Shown: positions 17,621 to 26,357, numbered from the stretch's first letter. The stretch is DNA of 49,611 nt from UMGS1002 sp045586785 (GCA_045586785.1 JAZNBA010000002.1:1-49611), one strand, 5' to 3'. Program-made: numbers and translations. The notes: a model not told the origin generated them from the letters alone.

Positions 17621-18310
17621 ATGAAAATATTGGCTCTTGACAGCACCGCTACCACAGCGTCGGTAGCACTGTGCGAGGACAGCGCGCTTATCGCGCTGAC
17701 CACGCTTAACGCGGGACTGACTCACAGCGAGGCTCTGTTGCCTCTTGTCGAACAACTGCTGAACCGCGCCCACCTCACCCCCGCAGATATTGACATTTTC
17801 GCCGCCGCGCAGGGGCCCGGCTCATTTACGGGTGTCCGCATCGGCGCGGCAACAATAAAAGGTCTTGCCTTTGGACGCAATAAGCCTTGTATAGGTGTTT
17901 CCACGCTGGAGGCACTATCATATAATCTCGCATGCTGTGACGGCATTATCTGCCCCGTTATGAACGCACGTCGGGATCAGGTTTACAATGCCCTTTTCAG
18001 AGCGCAGAACGGCGTTATAACCCGTCTTTGCGAGGACAGAGCAATAGCTGTCGGAGAGCTCATCACGCAGCTGAGCGAGTATTCCGAACCCGTATACGTA
18101 TGCGGTGACGGTACGTCGCTTATGCGCGACCTCCCTTCCCACCCCGTGCCCGATTTTCTTTTGTGGCAAAACGGTTACTCGGTGGCACAGTGTGCGCTGA
18201 GGCTGTATAATGAGGGCGTGCGCACCACAGACATCGAGCTTGCCCCCACGTATCTTCGTCTGCCGCAGGCAGAGCGTGAGCGTCTTGAAAGACTTCAAAA
18301 TCAATCCTGA
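17621..18310 (+). CDS. tsaB: tRNA t6A biosynthesis protein TsaB
   Basis: TsaB is an inactive Kae1-like protein that scaffolds the TsaD-TsaE complex for the t6A tRNA modification. The 229 residues show the ASKHA-fold start MKILALDSTATTASVALCED, HSEALLPLVEQLL, and the conserved AAQGPGSFTGVRIG and KGLAF. VMNARRDQVYNALF is the usual central motif. It lacks the extended metal site of TsaD, as expected. It follows tsaE closely and precedes rpiB by 14 bases in the same direction. Confidence 0.95.
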   Translation: MKILALDSTATTASVALCEDSALIALTTLNAGLTHSEALLPLVEQLLNRAHLTPADIDIFAAAQGPGSFTGVRIGAATIKGLAFGRNKPCIGVSTLEALSYNLACCDGIICPVMNARRDQVYNALFRAQNGVITRLCEDRAIAVGELITQLSEYSEPVYVCGDGTSLMRDLPSHPVPDFLLWQNGYSVAQCALRLYNEGVRTTDIELAPTYLRLPQAERERLERLQNQS

Positions 18311-18324
18311 AGGAGAACGATACA

Positions 18325-18792
18325 ATGAAAATTTTCAATAAAGTAGCCGTCGGCTGTGACCACGCCGCATATGAAGAAAAGCAAAAACTGATCGCTCATT
18401 TGCGTGAGCTGGGTTATGAGGTAAAGGACTGCGGATGCGATTCCTCCGAGAGCTGTCACTACCCCATTTTCGCACACCGTCTTTGCACCTCCATACAGAG
18501 CGGCGAGAGCGAGATCGGTATACTTATCTGCGGTACGGGCATCGGTATGTCCATCGCGGCTAACAAGCACAAGGGCATTCGTGCCGCCGCTTGCTCCGAA
18601 GCCTTCAGCGCAGAGCTGACCCGTCAGCACAACGACACTAACGTGCTGTGCCTCGGCGCACGCGTTATCGACTACGACAAAATACAAGCACTCACCGACC
18701 TGTTCCTCACTACCGAGTTTATGGGCGGCAAGCACGCGACCCGCGTAGGAATGCTCAGTGACATCGAAAACGGCACGTTTTCAGAGCAGTAA
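18325..18792 (+). CDS. rpiB: Ribose-5-phosphate isomerase B (or related sugar-phosphate isomerase)
   Basis: This enzyme interconverts ribose 5-phosphate and ribulose 5-phosphate in the pentose phosphate pathway. The protein has 155 residues. VGCDHAAYEEK gives the phosphate-binding and His residues, ILICGTGIGMSIAANKHKGIRAA is the family signature, and NVLCLGARVI follows. The Cys in the ICGTGIG loop is the usual catalytic base. RpiB relatives also include allose 6-phosphate and galactose 6-phosphate isomerases, but the chromosome context with rpe favours RpiB. Confidence 0.94.
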   Translation: MKIFNKVAVGCDHAAYEEKQKLIAHLRELGYEVKDCGCDSSESCHYPIFAHRLCTSIQSGESEIGILICGTGIGMSIAANKHKGIRAAACSEAFSAELTRQHNDTNVLCLGARVIDYDKIQALTDLFLTTEFMGGKHATRVGMLSDIENGTFSEQ

Positions 18793-18795
18793 AGT

Positions 18796-19569
18796 ATGAT
18801 AACCAAAGCACAACAAATAGTAAATCTGCTTCGCACTATCTCAGGCTCGGATAAGCGCATACAACCCACCTCCGCCGTTATCGTAGCGGCAGGCTCGTCC
18901 AGCCGAATGGGCGAGGTGGACGGCGTCAAAAAGCAGCATATCGAGCTTTACGGCATACCCGTGGTAGTCCGCTCAATGCAAGCCTTTGAGGCATGCCGAA
19001 TGATAAACGAGATAGTTATCGTCGCACGGGAGGACGAAATACCGCTTTACGACGAATATAAGAAAAAATATAACATTACCAAGCTCACACACGTAGTCGC
19101 AGGCGGCAACACGCGCCAGGAATCGGTGCTGAACGGCGTTGAAGCCATAGATCCGAACGCAAAATTCATAGCTATTCATGATGGAGTGCGCTGCCTTGTC
19201 ACCGTCAAGATGATAGAGGATGTTTGCCTGGCGGCATACCGATACCGCGCGGCTACCGCCGCCACCGCTACGCGTGACACGGTCAAGGTGTGCGACAAGC
19301 ACGGCTTTATCGACACCACTATAGACCGCAACACCGTATGGCTGGCGCAGACACCGCAGGTGTTCTATGCAAATCTTTACCGCGCCGCCGCTTACAGCGC
19401 TCGCGAGGTCAAATTTGAGGCAACGGATGACAATTCGCTGGTTGAGCGGATCGAGAATCCCGTCAAGCTGGTAGAGTGCGGCAGAGAAAACATCAAGCTT
19501 ACCACCCCCGATGACATTGCTCTTGCGGAGCATATAATTCGTACGCGTAAAGGAAGTAAGATACAATGA
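18796..19569 (+). CDS. ispD: 2-C-methyl-D-erythritol 4-phosphate cytidylyltransferase (IspD)
   Basis: IspD joins CTP and MEP in the non-mevalonate isoprenoid pathway. The protein has 257 residues with the nucleotide-binding SAVIVAAGSSSRMG, KKQHIELYGIPVV, VVAGGNTRQESVLNG, AIHDGVRCLV and the C-terminal ATDDNSLVE and TTPDDIALAE blocks. About 25 residues precede the usual start of the fold. A shorter product is possible but no better ribosome site is seen inside. The gene begins 3 bases after rpiB and its end overlaps ispF by 4 bases (ATGA). Confidence 0.95.
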   Translation: MITKAQQIVNLLRTISGSDKRIQPTSAVIVAAGSSSRMGEVDGVKKQHIELYGIPVVVRSMQAFEACRMINEIVIVAREDEIPLYDEYKKKYNITKLTHVVAGGNTRQESVLNGVEAIDPNAKFIAIHDGVRCLVTVKMIEDVCLAAYRYRAATAATATRDTVKVCDKHGFIDTTIDRNTVWLAQTPQVFYANLYRAAAYSAREVKFEATDDNSLVERIENPVKLVECGRENIKLTTPDDIALAEHIIRTRKGSKIQ

Positions 19570-20033
19570 GAATAGGTCACGGTTACGACGTCCACCGTCT
19601 GGTCGAGGGACGAAAGCTTATAATGGGTGGCGTGGATATTCCCTACGAAAAAGGTCTGCTCGGTCACTCGGATGCCGATGTTTTACTTCACGCAATTATG
19701 GATGCTTTGCTTGGCGCGGCGGCAATGGGCGATATAGGGAAACATTTTCCCGACAATGACCCCAGGTATGCGGGCGCTGACAGCATGATGCTGACTCGTC
19801 ACGTGGCAAAACTATTGCTTGACGCAGGCTACAGCATAGTAAATATTGATGCCACCGTTATCGCACAAGCTCCCAAGCTTGCGCCATACATCCCAACAAT
19901 GCGTCAAAATATTGCCGACGCGCTGGGTATTGATATAAGTCAAGTCAGCGTCAAGGCAACTACCGAGGAGCGCCTCGGCTTTACCGGCGACGGCTCGGGT
20001 ATATCCGCGCACGCAGTCTGCCTTATTGATTAA
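19566..20033 (+). CDS. ispF: 2-C-methyl-D-erythritol 2,4-cyclodiphosphate synthase (IspF)
   Basis: IspF cyclises CDP-ME 2-phosphate in the MEP isoprenoid pathway and works two steps after IspD. The 155-residue protein has RIGHGYDVHRLVEGRKLIMGG with the metal-binding Asp and His, GLLGHSDADVLLHAIMDALLGAAAMGDIG, HFPD and the C-terminal KATTEERLGFTG. All family blocks are present. Coupling to ispD by a 4-base overlap is typical. Confidence 0.97.
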   Translation: MRIGHGYDVHRLVEGRKLIMGGVDIPYEKGLLGHSDADVLLHAIMDALLGAAAMGDIGKHFPDNDPRYAGADSMMLTRHVAKLLLDAGYSIVNIDATVIAQAPKLAPYIPTMRQNIADALGIDISQVSVKATTEERLGFTGDGSGISAHAVCLID

Positions 20034-20247
20034 AAAACAACTGCCCATCCCGCCGCGGCAGGATGGGCACAGTATACACACCGCTGCGCAAGTCCAAGCA
20101 TACGTCTTTATCTTAAACGTCTTTCGCGGCGGCGCATACACGGTCTTTATGCGTAAGCCTTGGGCATTACTTTAATATTGTATGCGCAAAGCTTTTAATA
20201 TGACATAAAAATTTATTTTTCGGCAAATGTCCTGAAAGGAAAACACA
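20034..20247. other. Structured intergenic region between ispF and rpe
   Basis: This 214-base gap starts with a strong hairpin (20042-20069: 9-bp stem TGCCCATCC with GGATGGGCA plus three inner pairs). The hairpin has a T-run only on the minus strand, so it is a proper terminator for leftward transcripts. Upstream on that strand are a CGCATA/TATGCG hairpin and three short GTCTTT repeats. No protein gene is credible here. It could hold a small leftward RNA or be a decayed repeat; I cannot decide. Confidence 0.4.
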
Positions 20248-20910
20248 ATGAATTATTACATATCCCCCTCACTTCTGGCGGCTGACTTTACACAGCTGCG
20301 CGAGGAAGTCACCAAAATAGAAAAAGCAGGCGCGGCAATGCTGCACCTTGACGTTATGGACGGCATTTTCGTGCCCAATATGAGCTTCGGAATGCCCGTT
20401 ATCGAGTCCCTGCGTTCCGTCTCGCCCATTATTTTTGACGTTCACCTTATGATAATCGAGCCGCACCGCTACATCGAGCGCTTTGCCGAAGCGGGCGCGG
20501 ACATTATCACGTTCCACTATGAGAGCAACAGCGACGTCAAATCCACCATTGCACAAATAAAAAAAGCGGGCAAGCGTGCCTCGCTGTCCATCTCGCCCGA
20601 CACACCTGCGGAAGCTATTTTCCCCTACCTCAGCGAGCTTGACATGGTGCTGGTCATGACCGTTTACCCCGGCTTTGGCGGTCAGAAGCTTATCCCCGCA
20701 ACGCTTGAGAAGGTCAAAACACTGCGCGAATACATAACCGCAAACGGTCTTAACGTAGATATTGAGGTTGACGGCGGTATTTCTCCCGCAAACGTAGCCG
20801 ACGTAACCCACGCAGGCGCAAATGTCATCGTAGCAGGCTCCAGCGTGTTCCACGCCGAGAACCCCGCAAAGGCTATCGCTGATATGCTTGAGATTGCAAA
20901 TAAAAATTAA
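20248..20910 (+). CDS. rpe: Ribulose-phosphate 3-epimerase
   Basis: Rpe interconverts ribulose 5-phosphate and xylulose 5-phosphate in the pentose phosphate pathway. It is a TIM-barrel metalloenzyme of 220 residues. SPSLLAADF, HLDVMDGIFVPNMSFG, DVHLMI, TFHYES, VMTVYPGFGGQ and VDGGISPANV give the metal ligands and phosphate loop. A GAAAGG site precedes the ATG. It may be co-transcribed with rpiB, but the 214-base gap suggests a separate start. Confidence 0.97.
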   Translation: MNYYISPSLLAADFTQLREEVTKIEKAGAAMLHLDVMDGIFVPNMSFGMPVIESLRSVSPIIFDVHLMIIEPHRYIERFAEAGADIITFHYESNSDVKSTIAQIKKAGKRASLSISPDTPAEAIFPYLSELDMVLVMTVYPGFGGQKLIPATLEKVKTLREYITANGLNVDIEVDGGISPANVADVTHAGANVIVAGSSVFHAENPAKAIADMLEIANKN

Positions 20911-20927
20911 AAAGCTGTTATCCTGAC

Positions 20928-20955
20928 AGTAGGGGCGATTCGGATCGCCCCTACT
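20928..20955. repeat. Short palindromic intergenic repeat
   Basis: This is a perfect 12-bp inverted repeat (AGTAGGGGCGAT with ATCGCCCCTACT) around TCGG, 17 bases after rpe. Its GTAGGGG end is shared with the arms of the 86-bp element at 21657, so the two may be related. It could also work as the rpe terminator. Confidence 0.75.
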
Positions 20956-20963
20956 TTACCATA

Positions 20964-21073
20964 GCCTCTCCCGTTGGGAGAGGTGGCGGCGCAGCCGACG
21001 GAGAGGGTAATTTTATCATAAGATAATACCCTCTCAGTCGCCTTTCGGCGACAGCTCTCCCAAAGGGAGAGCC
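20964..21073. repeat. 110-bp imperfect palindromic intergenic element
   Basis: The ends (GCCTCTCCCGTTGGGAGAG and its mirror with CTCTCCCAAAGGGAGAG) and the next block (GGCGGCGCAGCCGAC with GTCGCCTTTCGGCGAC) form long imperfect inverted repeats that meet near an AT centre. Each arm contains its own small hairpin. Elements of this look are widespread in intergenic regions of gut Clostridia. No coding capacity. Confidence 0.85.
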
Positions 21074-21149
21074 TTATATGAATAACCGCGAAATCTTATT
21101 TAATGGTATCGGATGCTAAGTAGGCAATAATCGAAATACGGAGATATAC

Positions 21150-21599
21150 ATGGACAACAAAAACTATATACAATGGATCCGAAGCAAAGTCGGACACGAA
21201 AAAATTATGCTTGTTCATACAGGTGGTTGCATTTTGAATGAAAATGGCGAGATATTACTTCAACGACGCGGCGACTGCAATATGTGGGGATTGCCCGGTG
21301 GCACTGTCGAACTCGGGGAAACACCTCAAATGGCGGCAATAAGAGAAGTCAAGGAAGAAACAGGCTTGGACGTTGAGATTGGCGAGCTAATAGGCATATA
21401 TACAGATTTTAACGTTGTGTGCCCTAATGGCGATCAGTTTCAAAGCATTTTGATTGCATATGAGCTTTCTATTGTAGGTGGTGAGCTGTTTTGCGACAAA
21501 GAAGAAACATTGGAGCTTAATTGGTTCGAATTAAAAAAAGCACCTGAACTTTTTTGCAAGCAGCACCAAGACATATTAAATGACATGAAAAAGCGATAA
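21150..21599 (+). CDS. NUDIX hydrolase
   Basis: NUDIX enzymes cleave nucleoside diphosphates linked to another group, for example oxidised or sugar nucleotides. The protein has 149 residues and a perfect Nudix box starting at Gly51 (GTVELGE, then REVKEETGL), which binds the catalytic magnesium. The substrate cannot be told. The gene stands alone between palindromic elements at 20928-21073 and 21657-21742, and its codon use is more AT-rich than the neighbours. That suggests an accessory gene gained here. Confidence 0.9.
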   Translation: MDNKNYIQWIRSKVGHEKIMLVHTGGCILNENGEILLQRRGDCNMWGLPGGTVELGETPQMAAIREVKEETGLDVEIGELIGIYTDFNVVCPNGDQFQSILIAYELSIVGGELFCDKEETLELNWFELKKAPELFCKQHQDILNDMKKR

Positions 21600-21656
21600 C
21601 GAAGTAATGAGTCTGTTCAAGCGCAAATCATATGGTCAAAACAAACAATTATAATC

Positions 21657-21742
21657 GTAGGGGTCGGCGCCCACGACGACCCGAAAACGTAAAGTTTAAT
21701 TAAACTCTATGTTCTCGGGTCGTCGTGGGCGCCGACCCCTAC
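21657..21742. repeat. Complete 86-bp palindromic element with 28-bp perfect terminal inverted repeats
   Basis: Two perfect 28-base arms (beginning GTAGGGGTCGG and ending CCGACCCCTAC) flank a 30-base AT-rich centre. A second partial copy in the opposite orientation starts the window (1-55). There is no open frame, so movement would need a transposase in trans. I see no clear target-site duplication. Confidence 0.85.
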
Positions 21743-21817
21743 AATTTTATAGGTTTGTTTTTTATATATCCGTGAAATTTTGCAAACAAATTTGCGTCAT
21801 CTTAATCTCAAATAATT

Positions 21818-21999
21818 TCATTTCGAATTCAAATACTCTTGAAAAATTTGCTCCACCCAACTGACAAATGCACGCAACACATTTTTCGTTTGCTCTGAGA
21901 TCTCTTACTGTCAAAGCCCACATCAAAATTGCCGGCAATATTATCGCTTGTTTGAATACATACCTGCTTTGCAGCATTCCATATGTTCTTATCCGTCAT
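21818..21999 (-). pseudogene. Small conserved-looking protein gene with a -1 frameshift
   Basis: An ATG at 21999, 5 bases after the mgtC stop and with a GAGGAG site at 22016-22011, opens MTDKNIWNAAKQVCIQTSD, which continues to DNIAGNFDVGFDSK. Near 21903-21908 the frame must shift by one base to continue as EISEQTKNVLRAFV and end SWVEQIFQEYLNSK. Both halves look like one amphipathic protein of about 60 residues, and the sense fails in the other frames. A single lost A in a short A run would explain it. It may be a decayed gene, a sequencing slip or recoding. The function is unknown. Confidence 0.6.
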
Positions 22000-22004
22000 A
22001 TTTT

Positions 22005-22706
22005 TTACAACTCCTCAATCGACAACACACCTTTAATAGCCTGTATCTCCGTCAGCAGCTGCGGACGCTTTGTGCGCCTGTCAAGATGCAGCGCGAATAT
22101 TGCGCTCATCATCTCTCCCTCGGCTTCCTTGGAGCGCGTGATCTCAATATCCATAATGCTGACGCCCATTTTTTTGATCTCCTCGGCGATCTCACCGATG
22201 CTCTCGTTCTCATTATATTCTATATAAACATTGAGCTTTTTCGCTTTTGAGGATATGTGCCATTCAAGCTTGGAGAGCAGTATCTCCGCGATAAGTACGA
22301 TAACCATTGTTATCAACGCCGCCTCGTAATAGCCGACACCGATAGCAAGACCGATTATTGCCGACACCCAAAGTCCTGCCGCCGTGGTCAGTCCTTTGAC
22401 CTTCTGGCGACGCGTTACGATGATGGTACCCGCGCCGATAAAACCGATACCTGCCACCACCTGCGCGCCGAGACGGGCGGGATCGGTTGTCCAGCCTTCT
22501 GTCATAAGAAACTGGCTGGTCAGCATTGTCATAGCCGCGCCGAGACACACCAGCGTGTGTGTACGAAAGCCTGCGGGGCGGCGTTTTGTCTCACGCTCAA
22601 TACCGATAATGCCGCCGCAAAGCACCGCCAGTACCATCCGAACAACGACCGAAATAACGTTAAAATCTCTTAAAAGTTCAACTAATTGCTTCATTGCGCA
22701 CCTCAC
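22005..22706 (-). CDS. MgtC/SapB family membrane protein (second copy)
   Basis: This 233-residue protein has an MgtC-type N-terminal membrane domain: RMVLAVLCGGIIGIERETKRRPAGFRTHTLVCLGAAMTML with the conserved RE and RRPAGFRTH, then GIGFIGAGTII and GLTTAAGLWVSA. An ACT-like cytoplasmic domain starts at about 150. MgtC proteins affect membrane ATP synthase activity and growth at low magnesium in some pathogens; in Clostridia the role is unknown. It overlaps the upstream paralogue by 4 bases. Confidence 0.93.
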   Translation of the reverse strand: MRCAMKQLVELLRDFNVISVVVRMVLAVLCGGIIGIERETKRRPAGFRTHTLVCLGAAMTMLTSQFLMTEGWTTDPARLGAQVVAGIGFIGAGTIIVTRRQKVKGLTTAAGLWVSAIIGLAIGVGYYEAALITMVIVLIAEILLSKLEWHISSKAKKLNVYIEYNENESIGEIAEEIKKMGVSIMDIEITRSKEAEGEMMSAIFALHLDRRTKRPQLLTEIQAIKGVLSIEEL

Positions 22707-23425
22707 AGCTCTTCTATGGAACGAACGCCCGCAACACCCGCCAGCTTAGCGATAATGTGCGCGTGGGGCTGTTTTTCGGGCAGACGCATTGAAAATACCG
22801 CATTTGCATATGCGCCCGAGTTTGGATCCGCCTTGGTTATTTCAATATCGTATATGCGTATGTTCTCGCGCTTGATGGTATCGATAACGCTTCCGATATC
22901 ATTTATATCCACCATTTCAACGTAGACGTTTATGTTGCGCACCTTAGCCATAAAAATTCGCTCCAGATAACGCATAAGCGTAATGGACAAAATTATGAGC
23001 GCACAGCCCATTATGGCTCCTACGTAAAATCCTGCGCCGATAGCAAGACCCATACAAGCTGACGCCCAAAGTCCCGCGGCAGTGGTAAGTCCCTTGACCT
23101 CTTGGCGTCCTGTGACCACGATGGTGCCCGCGCCGAGAAAGCCTATGCCGTTTATGACCTGTGCGCCGAGACGTGAAATGTCGGTCGTCTTGCCCGCAAG
23201 TGCAGGTATGACCGCCATTCTCATAGCTATGTACTGACCGATAAGCATAGTCAGCGCCGCACCCATGCAAACAAGCATATGAGTACGGAAGCCGGCGGGT
23301 CTCCGCCGGCGTCCTCTTTCAAGACCGATAATTCCTCCGCACAGTGCGGCAAATACCAGTCGAACTGCCGCTGATAAGGAATTGGATTCGGTCAGTATTT
23401 CAAGAAAATCAGATATTACTGACAT
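22703..23425 (-). CDS. MgtC/SapB family membrane protein (first copy)
   Basis: This 240-residue paralogue of the next gene has the same order of motifs: AAVRLVFAALCGGIIGLERGRRRRPAGFRTHMLVCMGAALTML, GAQVINGIGFLGAGTIVV, GLTTAAGLWASACMGLAIG and a C-terminal ACT-like domain from about 160. The pair is clearly a tandem duplication that has diverged. It begins 16 bases after htrA on the same strand, so the envelope-stress type operon carries both. They may form a heteromer. Confidence 0.93.
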   Translation of the reverse strand: MSVISDFLEILTESNSLSAAVRLVFAALCGGIIGLERGRRRRPAGFRTHMLVCMGAALTMLIGQYIAMRMAVIPALAGKTTDISRLGAQVINGIGFLGAGTIVVTGRQEVKGLTTAAGLWASACMGLAIGAGFYVGAIMGCALIILSITLMRYLERIFMAKVRNINVYVEMVDINDIGSVIDTIKRENIRIYDIEITKADPNSGAYANAVFSMRLPEKQPHAHIIAKLAGVAGVRSIEEL

Positions 23426-23441
23426 TACAAAAGCTCCAAAA

Positions 23442-24839
23442 TTACTGTTCTATACCGAGTATGATAGCCACGGTCATATATTCGCCGTCACGATAGAATT
23501 TTATCTTGACGGTGTCGCCGCCGCGCTTGTTGTTGATGATAGCCATAACGTCCTGAATAATGGTAACAGGTCTGTCATCCACCTCAACGATAATGTCGCC
23601 CGGACGAAGCTTGGTAGCAGCATCCATGCCCTCTGTAACGTCAATTACAAGAACACCTGTAATGGGAGCAGTACCCGTAGTTCCATCATCAAAAACGTAC
23701 TGCTCGTTTGCAACAACGCCGCCGCCTGTAATACCGATAAGCGGTCGCTTGCTGGCGATAGCACCGGAATTATTGGTGTAACCGTGCTCCATTATATCGT
23801 TCAGCACCTTCATGGCACCGTTGATCGGGATAGCAAAGCCGATACCGTCATAGTTATATCCCAACTTCATATTGACAACGCCCACGACCTGACCGCGGTC
23901 GTTTACAAGAGGACCGCCCGAGTTGCCGGGATTGACCTCGGCGTTAGTCTGGATCAGAGTCATACGCTTGATCATTATGCCGGAATTGTCATATATCTTG
24001 GCATCGCGGTTGATAGCCGAAATAATACCGTCGGTGGTAGTTCCCGCGAAATCAAGGCTGGAGGGAGTTCCTATAGCTACTACCGTCTCGCCCACGATCA
24101 GCTCATCGGAATTGCCTATCTCAGCTGCACGAAGACCCGTAGTGTTTATCTTGAGCACCGCAAGGTCAGACATCTCGTCACCGCCTACGTAGGTTGCCGC
24201 ATACTCCGTGTTATCATGCATAACAACGCGGTAAGATGTACCGTCTTCAACAACGTGATAATTGGTGGCAATGTAACCATTCTCGGTCAGTATAATACCG
24301 GTGCCAACACCTGTTCCGCCGTTGAAAGTAACCTCAATTCCCACAACAGACGGCTTTACCTTGTCGGCAATTTCTGGAATTGTAAGCACGCCGCCCTCAC
24401 TGTTGTGCTCACGAATAAATATCGTACGAACAATATTCGGAGTGAACGTACCGTTTTCCATCAGTACGACACCCAACAGCGTCACCAAGCACAGCGTAAA
24501 GGCTACAGTCATAATGATTGCATATGTCAGCGCACCCGACCCACGGCGGCTCTTGTTTTTATTATCATGCTTTACCTGATCCTCATAGTTCCAGCAGTAT
24601 TGAGCTTGTTTGGGCATTGACGGAACAGCCTGCGGCTCACACGCTATCCGCTGTATGGGTTTAGGCTCTACCGGAGGTTGAACAGCCTCGTTTGATGCCA
24701 CAAACACTTCAGGCTCAACTGCCGTCTGCGGCTGTGCTTGCACAGCATCCTCACGCTTTAATTCTTCGGAACCCATTTCATCACAGATATCCGGAATCTG
24801 ATTGTTTTTATCTTGCATTGAAACACCTTTCTCAGACAT
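23442..24839 (-). CDS. HtrA/DegP-like membrane-anchored serine protease
   Basis: This envelope quality-control protease has 465 residues. A Gln/Pro-rich cytoplasmic segment of about 100 residues is followed by one membrane helix (about 103-127). The trypsin-like domain has His195 (NYHVV), Asp225 (SDLAVL) and Ser307 (NPGNSGGP). A C-terminal PDZ domain (about 385-460) includes GVLVIDVTEGMDAATKLRPGDII. The start codon overlaps the kinase stop (TAATG), which favours coupling. A second ATG 21 bases inside (24818) has its own AAAGGTG site. It lies directly after the two-component genes, which likely control it. Confidence 0.95.
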   Translation of the reverse strand: MSEKGVSMQDKNNQIPDICDEMGSEELKREDAVQAQPQTAVEPEVFVASNEAVQPPVEPKPIQRIACEPQAVPSMPKQAQYCWNYEDQVKHDNKNKSRRGSGALTYAIIMTVAFTLCLVTLLGVVLMENGTFTPNIVRTIFIREHNSEGGVLTIPEIADKVKPSVVGIEVTFNGGTGVGTGIILTENGYIATNYHVVEDGTSYRVVMHDNTEYAATYVGGDEMSDLAVLKINTTGLRAAEIGNSDELIVGETVVAIGTPSSLDFAGTTTDGIISAINRDAKIYDNSGIMIKRMTLIQTNAEVNPGNSGGPLVNDRGQVVGVVNMKLGYNYDGIGFAIPINGAMKVLNDIMEHGYTNNSGAIASKRPLIGITGGGVVANEQYVFDDGTTGTAPITGVLVIDVTEGMDAATKLRPGDIIVEVDDRPVTIIQDVMAIINNKRGGDTVKIKFYRDGEYMTVAIILGIEQ

Positions 24840-26317
24840 TACGATCTGACATTTTTATTTGTATCGGATACTTCCTCAAGCGTGAAGCAGAATTCGCAAT
24901 TCTTACCGTAATCACTCTTGACCCAAATATCCTGACTATGTGCTTTTATAATAGTCTTTGAAATAAACATTCCAAGACCTACGCCGCTCTTGTCAAGTCC
25001 GCGGCTCTTATCGCTCTTATAGAAGCGCTCAAAAATGTACGGAATATCCTCGGCGGGTATTCCCTGACCTTCATTGTAGACCGAAACAAGTATTTTCTTA
25101 TCTTTATATCTGACAAGTGACAGCCGCAGCAGTCCGCCCTCTCGCGAAAACTTAACTGCGTTGTCGCAAATGTTATACAGTATCTGATAGATAGCATCGC
25201 GGTCGGCACTGACTGTAATGTTGTCGCTGTCACACTCAAACTCGACCTCAAGGTGCTTTGCGTCTATCTTTTGCTCAAAGGAAATAATTATCTGTCTTGC
25301 CATCTCGCATATGTCAAACTGAACCATGGTGAATTTTCTGTCGCCTGCCTGCATACGCGAAATATCCAGCAACGACGCAACAAGACGAGACAGTCTGCGT
25401 ACCTCTGTTGCTATTATACCCAAATAATACTCGTGCTTATCGGGCGGTATCGCGCCCGCCAGTATGCCGTCAATAAAGCCCGCTATGGTAGTCATAGGCG
25501 TGCGCAGGTCATGTGAAACATTGGCTGTAAACGTGTTACGCATGGTTTCCAGATTATCCAGTGACTCTGCCATGTTGTTGAACGCTACGGCAAGCTGTGC
25601 AACCTCATCACTGCCGCGAACGGGAACTCTGACATCAAATTTACCTGCCGCAAAGCTCTTTGCCGCGTTACTCATATCCTTAAGAGGACTGATGACCTTT
25701 TCGGTTATAAAGTAAACCGCGATAAGCGCCGCCAGCATGATCCACAAGCTGGCAACAAGTATGGTACGTACCATGGACCCCAGCAGGTCATCAAGGGATA
25801 CAGATGCGGAGCACACGAAAACAGTACCGCAAACGTAATTGTTGCTGTTGATAACAGGCACTGCGAATATCATGTGAGAGTCCTCAAAAACACCCTCAAG
25901 ATAGTTAAGCTCGGATATCTCAACACCGTTGATAAGCTCATCCATTACCGCCTTAGGTATGCTGGCGCCGGTATTGATATGCGACACCTCGCTATCGGTA
26001 TAGTTTATGATGTTACCACTTATATCTGTGATAAGAATACTGATATCCGCCGAATTTGCGGTAACAACGCGAAGCACCGATGCGATATCCGACTCATTAA
26101 GCACGACAAATGCCGAAAAGTCGGTAAGCTCGGAGCGCTCCAGCTTATCTTCAAGATATGACGACACAGAATGTGCCGCGCTTTCCATCTGATCCGTACG
26201 CGAGTTGACAGAATATCCGTTTACGGTGGAGGTAATAATGGCGATAAGCGCCACAAAGCTGATCAGAATGATCAGCATAAAAACGGTTATGTACTTGGCA
26301 AATATGCTTTTGAACAT
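24839..26317 (-). CDS. Sensor histidine kinase
   Basis: This membrane sensor has 492 residues. Two membrane helices (about 10-31 and 184-205) enclose an extracellular sensor domain of about 150 residues that looks PAS/CACHE-like. HAMP follows (206-258, VISPLKDMSNAAKSFAAG), then the dimerisation helix with the phospho-accepting His269 in NVSHDLRTPMTTIAGF. The ATP domain has the N box NICDNAVKFSREGG, G1 VYNEGQGIP and G2 GLGMFIS. It phosphorylates the regulator encoded 40 bases upstream. The signal is unknown; the HtrA gene downstream points to envelope stress. Confidence 0.95.
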   Translation of the reverse strand: MFKSIFAKYITVFMLIILISFVALIAIITSTVNGYSVNSRTDQMESAAHSVSSYLEDKLERSELTDFSAFVVLNESDIASVLRVVTANSADISILITDISGNIINYTDSEVSHINTGASIPKAVMDELINGVEISELNYLEGVFEDSHMIFAVPVINSNNYVCGTVFVCSASVSLDDLLGSMVRTILVASLWIMLAALIAVYFITEKVISPLKDMSNAAKSFAAGKFDVRVPVRGSDEVAQLAVAFNNMAESLDNLETMRNTFTANVSHDLRTPMTTIAGFIDGILAGAIPPDKHEYYLGIIATEVRRLSRLVASLLDISRMQAGDRKFTMVQFDICEMARQIIISFEQKIDAKHLEVEFECDSDNITVSADRDAIYQILYNICDNAVKFSREGGLLRLSLVRYKDKKILVSVYNEGQGIPAEDIPYIFERFYKSDKSRGLDKSGVGLGMFISKTIIKAHSQDIWVKSDYGKNCEFCFTLEEVSDTNKNVRS

Positions 26318-26357
26318 AATTACGTTTCCTCCACGCGCATAATAAAATCGTTAGTCG

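Noticed and set aside
20034..20141. Minus-strand 109-residue frame (19812-20141) running into ispF
   Set aside because: The composition is Cys- and Arg-rich in the manner of an antisense frame, and it covers the hairpin. No ribosome site is seen.
21762..21977. 71-residue minus-strand frame as a gene
   Set aside because: It is in a different frame from both parts of the better-supported frameshifted small gene, which has a ribosome site next to mgtC.
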